NCBI GenBank assembly: GCA_046154545.1
Contig: JBJXGC010000100.1
Location: forward strand, 1-14,179
From: JBJXGC01 sp046154545
Lineage (GTDB): Bacteria > Chloroflexota > Dehalococcoidia > Tepidiformales > Tepidiformaceae
Length of the DNA stretch: 14,179 nucleotides
Direction: 5' to 3'
This document shows positions 1 to 5,682 of this stretch, piece after piece; the stretch's first letter is position 1, and the number at the start of each line of letters is the position of its first letter. A program made the position numbers and the translations under genes. The notes below the pieces were generated by a model. That model saw nothing but the letters and a program-made list of their open reading frames with translations, was not told the DNA's origin and did no database searches.

Positions 1-622
1 CGTACCAACCTGGTGTGACCAGCCGCAGGGGAGCGCCGTGCTGAGGCAGGAGCGGCTGACCGTTCATCTCCCAGGCGAGCAGCACCTCCGGGCGCAGAGC
101 CTCCTCGAGCGGCAGGCTGCGCTGGTAGTGCTGCTCGATCTTCCCCTCAACGCCGCTGTCGGCGCCGGTGAAGAGGACCTCGACCGCGCCCTCGGCGAGC
201 CCGGCGCTGTCGAGCACCTCTCGAAGGGGGATGCCCGTCCACTCCGCCGTGCCGACGGCCCCGGTCAGCCAGGGCTGGCTGATGGGACGGGGCGAGAGCA
301 GCGCCCGGCCATCCCCGGCGCACTCGAAAGTCACCCGCTGCGTTTCGTGCGCGCGGGATCGAAGCTCGCTCAGCGGGATGGCGAGCGGGCGGCCCACGGC
401 GCCGTCGATGCCCAGGACCCAGCCGTCAGGGTCACCGTCGGGGATGTCGTAGTGGGTGAGGGTGTAGTGGAGGCCGGCCGGTGTGACGTCGTAGCGCAAC
501 GCCTCAAGTGGCATCGCGTGGTTGCGGAAGGCGAGGTGGAACTCTTCAGGATGAACCCGCGGGTCGTCGTCCAGCCCGCCCTTGGGGCCGACCTGGGGAA
601 AGGTGAGCGCGTCGCCGTCCAT
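1..622 (-). CDS. Sulfite oxidase-family molybdopterin oxidoreductase (partial, C-terminus off window)
   Basis: The minus strand reads open from ATG 622 to the window edge, giving 207 residues; the rest lies left of base 1. Visible motifs fit the oxidoreductase molybdopterin-binding domain of sulfite oxidase and related enzymes: FECAGDGR at about residues 99-106, where Cys101 matches the conserved molybdenum-ligand Cys, then QPWLTGAVGTAEWTGIPL (about 116-133), VLFTGADSG (149-157) and LLAWEMNGQPL with PQHGAPLRLVTPGWYG toward the edge. The family does two-electron oxo-transfer, for example sulfite oxidation; the substrate here cannot be told. No signal peptide is seen, so a cytoplasmic enzyme is suggested, unlike exported SorA or MsrP (YedY). 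The start is ATG 622 or the GTG directly before it at 625. There is no Shine-Dalgarno, but a TAGAAT box lies just upstream. Confidence 0.9.
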   Translation of the reverse strand, partial: MDGDALTFPQVGPKGGLDDDPRVHPEEFHLAFRNHAMPLEALRYDVTPAGLHYTLTHYDIPDGDPDGWVLGIDGAVGRPLAIPLSELRSRAHETQRVTFECAGDGRALLSPRPISQPWLTGAVGTAEWTGIPLREVLDSAGLAEGAVEVLFTGADSGVEGKIEQHYQRSLPLEEALRPEVLLAWEMNGQPLLPQHGAPLRLVTPGWY

Positions 623-630
623 CACGCTGG

Positions 631-636
631 ATTCTA
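631..636 (-). promoter_or_regulatory. Candidate -10 box (TAGAAT) of the molybdoenzyme gene
   Basis: TAGAAT on the minus strand ends 5 nt before GTG 625 and 8 nt before ATG 622. With initiation 6-7 nt after the box, the transcript would begin at or beside the start codon, so translation is probably leaderless. No clear -35 hexamer is seen. Confidence 0.45.
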
Positions 637-727
637 CCGGAAGCACCGCGGACACGCGGGCGCTGACCGGTCGCGCGCCGCCGGCGATCGTTAGCCGCGG
701 CCGTGGACATGGCGATTGGTGTGTTCG

Positions 728-815
728 TGGCGGAGAGGGGGAGATTCGAACTCCCGGTGCATTGCTGCACACCGCTTTTCGAGAGCGGCACCATCAACCA
801 CTCGGACACCTCTCC
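728..815 (-). tRNA. tRNA-Ser(CGA)
   Basis: The minus strand folds into a complete class II tRNA. The acceptor stem is GGAGAGG/CCTCTCC, followed by G73 and an encoded CCA (728-730). The anticodon stem is CCGCT/AGCGG around loop CTCGAAA, giving anticodon CGA (781-779), which reads UCG. A long variable arm GTGCA-GCAA-TGCAC is diagnostic of Ser, Leu or Tyr tRNAs, and the T arm is GGGAG-TTCGAAT-CTCCC. Anticodon and the 7-bp acceptor stem make it serine, not selenocysteine tRNA, which has anticodon UCA and a longer acceptor stem. Confidence 0.97.
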
Positions 816-822
816 ACTGAGA

Positions 823-828
823 ATTGTA
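823..828 (-). promoter_or_regulatory. -10 box (TACAAT) of tRNA-Ser
   Basis: TACAAT on the minus strand ends 7 nt before the first base of the mature tRNA-Ser. Transcription therefore seems to start at or within a base or two of the mature 5' end. No convincing -35 element is seen at 16-18 bp. Confidence 0.55.
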
Positions 829-913
829 GCAGACGCCGGGGCGTTCGATCCCGCCGCGGTTGTGTCGAATGTCCGCCACGTGCCGGGCGAACGGCAGACC
901 GTGGAGGAGTAAT

Positions 914-945
914 GTCGTAGCGCTTGCTTACGCGCGCGGCTCTGA
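914..945 (+). repeat. Dispersed intergenic repeat, copy A (core only)
   Basis: A 32-bp core starting GTCGTAGCGCTTGCTTACGC and ending GCGGCTCTGA. It recurs at 1049-1080 and 1145-1176 on the same strand and at 10163-10194 inverted, with differences of only a few bases. The flanks of this copy are strongly diverged: only a weak likeness to the GGCCGTGGACGAG region of copy C remains on its left. It lies in the 383-bp stretch between tRNA-Ser and resB, in which I see no gene. Confidence 0.8.
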
Positions 946-964
946 CGGCGCCCGGCGCCCCTCT

Positions 965-1084
965 GAGCCACGACCGTGAGGGAGTGCAACGCGCGTGTGT
1001 TCCGCGATTCGTCCAGGCGCGCCGCTCTGCAGGCCCTGGACGGGCACCGTCGCAGCGCTTGCTCACGCGCGCGGCTCTGACGCG
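965..1084 (+). repeat. Dispersed intergenic repeat, copy B (full unit)
   Basis: A roughly 120-bp unit. It starts with GAGCCACGACCGTGAGGGAG, passes through CCGCGATTC, then a segment with inverted ends (GTCCAGG ... CCTGGAC, 1011-1041), and ends with the 32-bp core (1049-1080). It matches, in opposite orientation, almost the whole unit at 10161-10279; the middle (around 990-1001) is the main divergent part. Stop-free frames through it give only low-complexity Arg/Ala-rich peptides, so it is not coding. Confidence 0.85.
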
Positions 1085-1090
1085 CCGCGC

Positions 1091-1178
1091 ACGACTCCGG
1101 GATTGGGCCCAGGCGCGCCGCTCTGCGGGCCGTGGACGAGCAGCGTCGTAGCGCTTGCTTACGCGCGCGGCTCTGATG
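1091..1178 (+). repeat. Dispersed intergenic repeat, copy C (3' two-thirds of unit)
   Basis: It repeats the right part of copy B: CTCCGGGATT, then CCCAGGCGCGCCGCTCTGC (about 1108-1126), GGCCGTGGACG and the 32-bp core at 1145-1176. The left GAGCC...GTGAGGGAG part is missing. Copies B and C are tandem with about 96-bp periodicity. The copy ends 21 bp before the resB stop codon. Confidence 0.8.
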
Positions 1179-1198
1179 GGCCGTGGCACACGTACCGG

Positions 1199-2923
1199 TC
1201 AGCCCTCTTCGCGCAGGTCCTCAGGCCTGAGCGCGTCCCGGGAGCCCAACTCGGCGCCCATCTGGCGGAGCTCCCGCCCAAGGCGGGTGCTTTTCTCGGC
1301 GATGCCCGCGAAGTATGTCCGCCCGGCGCTCACCTTCACCCAGAGCCGCCGCCGGGGGACGTAGAACGTGATGCTCAACCCGATGATCGCCATCGCCACC
1401 GCGACCCAGATGAAGGTACTGCCCGGGTCCCGCTTCACGTTCAAGCCTGACGCCTCGACCTGGCCCCCGAAGGTGTAGCTGTAACCGCTCGGCGTGGTCA
1501 CCGGCCCATCCAGGCGCAATGTCACGGGCCCATCATCGAGGCCGCTGACGAAGAGATAGGGCCGCCCTTCACCATCGGCCGCCATCTGGATGGTGGCGCC
1601 GCCGGGGCCGGCCCCGGGCATGTCGTCGATGCGCAGGGCCGGGATGCTGACGGCGCCGGAGAAGGCGAGGCGGTAGGCCTCCGCACCGGTCCCGATCGAC
1701 ACGTCCTGGCCGGGCTGCAGTTCGCGCCCTTCCTCCAGGCCACGGCCCAGCGCCACCAGGCGCATGCCGCCCTCCACGAACCGCCAGGCCACCACGTAGG
1801 ACACCATGGTGTCGGAGCCGGGAGCCACGGGGAAGACGAGCTGACCGAGGGCCACGTCGTCGGCCGGCCCGGGGTCGCTGCCGGGTTCCGTCCCGAACTG
1901 CGGCACCATCTGGTCGAAGAGCACGCGTCCGGCCCCGTCGGTCACCTTCATCCGCGGCACGGCCGCGGTCTTGTTCTCGAAATCGACGTTGTCGCTGAAG
2001 AGGGGCGTCCGATCCGGGCCAACCACCCGCAGGCGGGCGATGTCGTCGAAGAAGGCTGCCTGGTGGATCTTGTAGCCGAAGGCATGGCAGGGGTCATTCA
2101 CGGTCGTCGTGCAGCGCAGCGTCTCGCCCGCCCGGGAGACCTCGATGTCGCTGTGGTAGTCGATGATGTTCCCCTGTGCGTCCATGCCGCGGTGGGCGTC
2201 GATCATCCGCACGAACATCTGGCCCGGGCCGGGATGGGCGAAGACGGGGGCGCCGGGCGTCTCCTCGGCGAGAGCGAGCACCTCGTCGAAACCGGCGTAG
2301 CGGGTGAGCAGCCCACCGACCAGGAAGATCAGGAGCGCGAGGTGGCTCAGAAAGGTTCCATAAGCCGCCCAGGAGAAGCGCTGGGCAAACAGGTAGGTCC
2401 CGTCGGCGGTCTCAGCCGTGCGCTCGACCGTATACCGCCGCTTCCGCAGAGCGGCCTCAACCGCCGAGGCTCCGCCGGGGTGTGAGTAGTCGGCCCGGTG
2501 GTGGGCCTGGTCGAAGTAGCGGTCCGGCACCGTCCGTGGCGGCCGGTGGACGCTGCGTGCCGTCGGCCGGAAGCGGCTGACGGTCGAGACGGTGACCGAG
2601 ACGATGATCAGCGCCCAGAGGCCGTTGAACCAGGGCGAATAGAAGACGTCGAAAAGCTGCAGGCGGTCCATGAGCCCCGCGAAGGCGCCGCCGAAGTCCT
2701 GGCGGCGCAGCTCCATCCAGGCCTCCCGGGCGGCCGGGTTCCCGCGCATGGGCCCGGGCACCTGGGGGATAACGACCCCGAGCAAGCCGGCTCCCGCGGC
2801 CGAGCCGACGAGGACGAGGGCGAACTTCACGTTCGTGAGCAGGCTCCAGACCGCCCGCAACGGGTCGATGCCCGTCCGGTCCAGGGGCTGCGGGGCCGGC
2901 CGGGCGCCGGGGACGCTGGTCAC
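1199..2923 (-). CDS. resB: Cytochrome c biogenesis protein ResB (Ccs1)
   Basis: A 574-aa membrane protein of the ResB/Ccs1 family, part of the System II heme-handling synthetase that attaches heme to apocytochrome c outside the membrane. Four hydrophobic segments lie at about residues 34-54, 100-117, 189-208 and 504-522, with a large extracytoplasmic domain between the third and fourth, which is the family topology. His194 in the third segment (FLSHLALLIFLVGG) is placed like the conserved heme-ligand His. N- and C-terminal parts are Arg-rich and cytoplasmic. It starts with GTG 2923, overlapping the resA stop in a GTGA tetranucleotide, so translation is probably coupled. Its usual partner ResC/CcsA is not in the window; the gene is followed directly by the repeat cluster and tRNA-Ser. 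Confidence 0.92.
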   Translation of the reverse strand: MTSVPGARPAPQPLDRTGIDPLRAVWSLLTNVKFALVLVGSAAGAGLLGVVIPQVPGPMRGNPAAREAWMELRRQDFGGAFAGLMDRLQLFDVFYSPWFNGLWALIIVSVTVSTVSRFRPTARSVHRPPRTVPDRYFDQAHHRADYSHPGGASAVEAALRKRRYTVERTAETADGTYLFAQRFSWAAYGTFLSHLALLIFLVGGLLTRYAGFDEVLALAEETPGAPVFAHPGPGQMFVRMIDAHRGMDAQGNIIDYHSDIEVSRAGETLRCTTTVNDPCHAFGYKIHQAAFFDDIARLRVVGPDRTPLFSDNVDFENKTAAVPRMKVTDGAGRVLFDQMVPQFGTEPGSDPGPADDVALGQLVFPVAPGSDTMVSYVVAWRFVEGGMRLVALGRGLEEGRELQPGQDVSIGTGAEAYRLAFSGAVSIPALRIDDMPGAGPGGATIQMAADGEGRPYLFVSGLDDGPVTLRLDGPVTTPSGYSYTFGGQVEASGLNVKRDPGSTFIWVAVAMAIIGLSITFYVPRRRLWVKVSAGRTYFAGIAEKSTRLGRELRQMGAELGSRDALRPEDLREEG

Positions 2924-3501
2924 TGCAGGTACTCCGCTTCCAGGGCCGCCAACTGCTCGTCGGTCACCCGGCCAACATACACACGGAGGACGATGCCGGC
3001 CGGGTCGATCAGCATGCTGATCGGCAGGCCACGGGCCACCCGATAGGCGGCGTTCACCTCGCCGTCCAGGTCGAGGACGACCGGGTAGGTCACGGCGAAC
3101 TCTTCGAGGAAGCTCCGGGCGGTCTCCGCGGACTCCTGCTGGTTCACGCCGAGGACGACCAGCGAGCGGCCACTCCGCTGGTAGAGCGCTTCGAGCGCGG
3201 GCGTCTCACCCCGGCAGGGGCCGCACCAGGAGGCCCAGAAGTTGACCAACACGTAGCGGCCACGGAAGTCCGTCAGGGTGAGGACTTCGCCGGCCGGACC
3301 GCTGAGCGTGAAGTTGGGGGCGGCCCGGCCCAGGTCGGCGACCGCGGGACGCCCGGTCGGGTTCAGGCCTACGGGCAGGGCGACGACGCCAAGCCCCTCC
3401 GGCTGCTGACTGCCGGGGCTAGCGGCACCGCGGATTTCGAACCACCAGAGGCCAACCCCGACGACCACGATGATGAGCATGGCGATGCCCAGCGTGGACA
3501 T
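2920..3501 (-). CDS. resA: ResA-like membrane-anchored thiol:disulfide oxidoreductase
   Basis: From ATG 3501 the product is 193 aa: one N-terminal membrane anchor (about residues 4-20), a linker, then a TlpA/ResA thioredoxin fold. FWASWCGPCRGETPAL holds the CGPC redox pair (Cys93, Cys96), and GLPISMLID supplies the cis-Pro loop (Pro160). The family reduces the CXXCH heme-binding site of apocytochrome c, which fits the overlapping resB downstream. The start is doubtful. ATG 3501 has no Shine-Dalgarno and would leave the anchor without a basic cytoplasmic tail. The frame stays open upstream with a plausible Arg-rich tail (RPQRRREYSGP), preceded by AGGAG and an ATC codon at 3564; the most distal usual start is TTG 3639, in AT-richer, promoter-like sequence. 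Confidence 0.88.
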   Translation of the reverse strand: MSTLGIAMLIIVVVGVGLWWFEIRGAASPGSQQPEGLGVVALPVGLNPTGRPAVADLGRAAPNFTLSGPAGEVLTLTDFRGRYVLVNFWASWCGPCRGETPALEALYQRSGRSLVVLGVNQQESAETARSFLEEFAVTYPVVLDLDGEVNAAYRVARGLPISMLIDPAGIVLRVYVGRVTDEQLAALEAEYLQ

Positions 3502-3561
3502 CGGTCCGCTGTATTCGCGCCGACGCTGGGGGCGTTCATCCGGGAGGGGGTGGTGCTCTTC

Positions 3562-3579
3562 GATCTCGCGCCGTCTCCT
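3562..3579 (-). promoter_or_regulatory. Possible ribosome binding site with non-canonical ATC start for resA
   Basis: AGGAG on the minus strand (3579-3575) lies 10 nt before an in-frame ATC (3564-3562). The 21 codons from there to ATG 3501 look coding and give a positively charged tail. AUC is a rare start codon, so this may be a true unusual start, or ribosomes may use another start. Confidence 0.3.
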
Positions 3580-3639
3580 GGGGGAATGGGACTTAACGAG
3601 TCCCGCTCCAATTGAACGTAATTGCGGCCACGAGCGCAA

Positions 3640-3855
3640 AGCGGACGGTAAACGCCCGGAGCCGGGCCCCTCAGTGGGCCCTTACTTCCGCGTCGTGCCG
3701 GGCGCATCCTCCGTCGATCCGCCGCCCGCCGCGGGGCACCGGCCGGGTGAGGCCATGGACCAGGCGCCGACACACACAACGGCGTACGGACATAAGCGTC
3801 CACGGAGGGGCGCCGCTCCGGGACTATCCCGGTGTTCGTCATCAGGTCCTGGGCC
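3640..3855. other. Intergenic stretch with hairpins between the selenoprotein gene and resA
   Basis: No gene is seen. Two inverted repeats are present: CCGGGA-CTA-TCCCGG at 3818-3832, some 25 bases past the selenoprotein stop, and GGGCCC-CTCAGT-GGGCCC at 3664-3681. Neither has a U-run on the minus strand, so they are not clear intrinsic terminators; they may only mark the 3' end of the upstream transcript. The AT-richer part near 3595-3640 probably holds the resA promoter. Confidence 0.4.
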
Positions 3856-4902
3856 TCAGTCCGGCAGCTGCACGTAATACGAGTGGCCGGCCGCCGTCCA
3901 GTCCTGGACCATCTGGAAGAACTCGGGGCCGCCCGAGTTGATCCCGCGGATGGGCATGCTGCCCCGCCTGATCATGAAGTCGTGGGGCGCGAGTTCACCG
4001 GCCCGCACGAACTGGCGTTCGGCCGCTTCGGCCCGGCCCTGCTGGTGGAGCCACCAGCCGAGGCCGAAGTGGGCGCGGGCGAGCTGGTCGTCCAGTGTCG
4101 GCAGGTCAAGGAGGGCGTGCACGCGGGCGGGCTCAGGTGCCGGTGCCGTGCCCTTCACCCAGGCCCGCACCTTCTCCAGGTGGGCCGCCGAGGTGAACCC
4201 GGTGACGTGGCTCCAGGCGTCGTTCCCGAACTGAGCGTCGTTCGGCCGCGCAATCCGGCCCTCCTCGTCGATCCAGGTGACCGTCGGGACGTTTACCCAG
4301 TTGTAGAGGTCGGGCACCAGGTGCTCCGTGTCGATGAGGCTCGGGTGTGTAGGGTTCGCGGCCTCGATGAACGTCCGGGCGTCCTCGGGGTCCTTCTCCA
4401 CACCGATCGTGATCACCGTGAAGTTGTCGTCCTTCAGCTCTTCGTACAGGGCCTGCCAACCTGGCAGGTCATCGCGGCATCCTCACCAGGAGCCGTAGGC
4501 GGCGAGCAGCACCTTCCTGCCTTTGTAATCGGAGAGCGAGTGCATCCGGCCGGTGAGGTCGGGGAGGGTGAAGTCTGGCGCCTGCAACGACGTGAGCTGG
4601 CCCGCCCGTGCCGCCGCCGACTCACCCAGGTAGCTCGCCTTCTCGTCGCGATCGAGGGCGAGGGGCCGGCCGATGTGCGAGGCGAAGGCCCCGAGGTCGA
4701 TGCCGTCGCCGTTCGCGATATCGCTCCGCGGCGGCACCGGGTAACAGAGGTCGCCCTTGCAGAAGCCCTGGGGCTTCAGCTCCCAGCCAAGGGCGGCCGC
4801 GAGTGCAGCTGCGGCGACGCGCACCGTGTCGCCGGGCCCCATGGTCGCCTCGAACGCGTGCGGCGAACCGTTGTCGATGAGGGTGAAGGTCGTGGTTGGC
4901 AT
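3856..4902 (-). CDS. Selenocysteine-containing redoxin, two-domain (in-frame UGA at residue 140)
   Basis: One frame from ATG 4902 to TGA 3858-3856, 348 aa, crossing a single in-frame TGA at 4485-4483. Residues 1 to about 75 form an N-terminal domain with a Cys pair (GFCKGDLCYPVP, Cys48/Cys53). Residues 108-250 are an AhpC/TSA-TlpA-like thioredoxin fold: APDFTLPDL, KVLLAAYGSW, then U140-G-C142-R, and cis-Pro loop NVPTVTWID (Pro206). Residues 273-306 look like a TPR-type helical pair. As I recall the family, Cys homologues carry WASWCGCR here, so UGA replaces the first redox Cys. A SECIS-like hairpin follows the UGA. GGAGG (4911-4907) lies 4 nt before ATG. Simple gene calling would split it into a 139-aa protein and a fragment. 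The likely role is a thiol or peroxide redox enzyme; the substrate is unknown. It lies upstream of resA-resB on the same strand. Confidence 0.85.
4452..4485 (-). promoter_or_regulatory. Sec UGA codon and bacterial SECIS-like hairpin
   Basis: The UGA (4485-4483) is followed after 21 nt by a perfect hairpin inside the coding sequence: CCTGCCA (4468-4462), loop GGT (4461-4459), TGGCAGG (4458-4452). A further G4470-C4451 pair is possible with A4469 bulged. This meets the published bacterial SECIS description: an apical loop 16-37 nt after UGA, a loop of 3-14 nt with G in its first two positions, and a stable upper stem. The GGU loop resembles the GGUC loop of E. coli fdhF bound by SelB. The same bases encode DLPGWQ. 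Confidence 0.8.
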
Positions 4903-4926
4903 GGAGCCTCCGTCGGGATCCGCCAG

Positions 4927-4932
4927 AGTATA
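4927..4932 (-). promoter_or_regulatory. Candidate -10 box (TATACT) of the selenoprotein gene
   Basis: TATACT on the minus strand lies 24 nt upstream of ATG 4902. It leaves a short leader holding the GGAGG Shine-Dalgarno (4911-4907). No good -35 match is seen at 17 bp. It is in the intergenic gap after the MazF-type gene, so the selenoprotein gene may have its own promoter. Confidence 0.4.
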
Positions 4933-4954
4933 GCCCTGGGCGACGGCGAGCGGC

Positions 4955-5293
4955 CTACAGCGAGAGATATGCGCGGAGAGCAGTGTTCACGTCAGCCATG
5001 ATCATCGGGCCGGCTGTCCCGAGTCGGCGCAGAATGGTCGAGACATTCACCGTCACCAACCGGGAGAGCCGGACGGTGGAGGCAGCCCGCAGGCCCGTCG
5101 CCTGGAACTCTGGAGTGCCTGGCCGAAGGAGCACCGCGTAAGGGTCATCGGTCGGCTGAGTCGTGAGGAAGGCAAGCGTGACGTCACGCCTCCAGCCGCC
5201 CAGGACCAGCGCAGGCCGAATCTTCGCTGCTGTCAGTTCGGTGAACGGGAATGGGACAGTGACGACGTCGCCACGCTCAGGCGTTGCCGCCAT
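4955..5293 (-). CDS. MazF/PemK-type endoribonuclease toxin
   Basis: A 112-aa protein of normal MazF length. PERGDVVTVPFPFTEL opens the fold, KIRPALVLGG (residues 24-33) is the family's K-x-R-P-x-L-V-L strand, and AASTVRLSRLVTV (70-82) matches the S-x-x-R region near the RNase active site. MazF toxins cleave mRNA at short sequences and stall growth until bound by the antitoxin. ATG 5293 overlaps the end of the upstream gene by 17 nt, so the pair is probably translated together. The frame stays open upstream to 5428, but that part is inside the antitoxin gene and is not conserved-looking. It lies just upstream of the selenoprotein gene's promoter. Confidence 0.88.
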   Translation of the reverse strand: MAATPERGDVVTVPFPFTELTAAKIRPALVLGGWRRDVTLAFLTTQPTDDPYAVLLRPGTPEFQATGLRAASTVRLSRLVTVNVSTILRRLGTAGPMIMADVNTALRAYLSL

Positions 5294-5564
5294 AGGCTTC
5301 TCCGTCCTGGGCCGTGTACAGGTCTGGCTCGTCGGCGAGCCAATCGAACGCTCCGGCGCCGGACGCGAGCGCCGCGAGATCCGCCTCCGCGTCTTCCTGT
5401 TGGCCATCGAGCGGGCGATGCCCAGCACTCAGGTAGCGCGCGTACCCCTCAATGAGGCTGGCGACGCTGCGCGCCCAAAGAGCGGCGGCGTCGTCCAACG
5501 CCCTGGCGCAGTCCGGCGACAGCGGAGGCATAAACCCGGTCGGGCGCGCTCCCGTGTTCTCCAT
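5277..5564 (-). CDS. Putative antitoxin of the MazF-type toxin
   Basis: A 95-aa protein from ATG 5564, in the usual antitoxin position, upstream of and overlapping the toxin by 17 nt. I do not recognise its family. The middle is helical (RALDDAAALWARSVASLIEGYARYL) and the C-terminal third is strongly acidic (EDAEADLAAL, DWLADEPDLY), like the tails by which MazE-type antitoxins wrap their toxin. No classic AbrB or ribbon-helix-helix motif is evident at the N-terminus. A TATGAT box ends 6 nt before ATG 5564 and there is no Shine-Dalgarno, so I chose this start over ATG 5582, which would lie upstream of the predicted transcript start. An antitoxin role is inferred from position and charge. Confidence 0.7.
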   Translation of the reverse strand: MENTGARPTGFMPPLSPDCARALDDAAALWARSVASLIEGYARYLSAGHRPLDGQQEDAEADLAALASGAGAFDWLADEPDLYTAQDGEAYGGNA

Positions 5565-5570
5565 TCGCCG

Positions 5571-5576
5571 ATCATA
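5571..5576 (-). promoter_or_regulatory. -10 box (TATGAT) of the toxin-antitoxin operon
   Basis: TATGAT on the minus strand ends 6 nt before ATG 5564, so transcription should begin at or one base from the start codon. The mRNA would be leaderless. No Shine-Dalgarno is present. No -35 element is clear. Confidence 0.55.
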
Positions 5577-5682
5577 TCGCAAGTGGCCAACCGCGCCCGC
5601 GTTCGGCCATTCGAGGCCGCCGCCGGTTGTTCGGGCTGGCTTCGTGGGTCCGGACGGCGATGGGCCCGCTGATCCCTCATGC

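Noticed and set aside
38..694. Long plus-strand open frame (218 aa)
   Set aside because: It is antisense to the clearly conserved molybdoenzyme and has no family-like motifs; open frames arise easily at this GC content.
728..815. tRNA-Ser as a possible misread tRNA-Sec, given the selenoprotein
   Set aside because: Anticodon is CGA and the acceptor stem has 7 bp; tRNA-Sec needs UCA and a longer acceptor.
910..1180. CRISPR array
   Set aside because: Only three core copies with unequal spacing (135 and 96 bp), and the intervals are themselves repeated rather than unique spacers.
3664..3681. GGGCCC hairpin as intrinsic terminator of the selenoprotein gene
   Set aside because: No U-run on the minus strand; the weak TTACTT is on the plus side where no gene ends.
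4483..4485. Sequencing error, nonsense mutation or pseudogene at the in-frame TGA
   Set aside because: The frame is intact on both sides, the TGA hits a redox Cys column and a SECIS-like hairpin follows; a random stop would not bring these together. Read data would still be the final test.
5294..5428. Upstream extension of the MazF-type gene to 157 aa
   Set aside because: The extra part overlaps the antitoxin frame, is Arg/Ser-rich without MazF similarity, and the domain starts right after ATG 5293.
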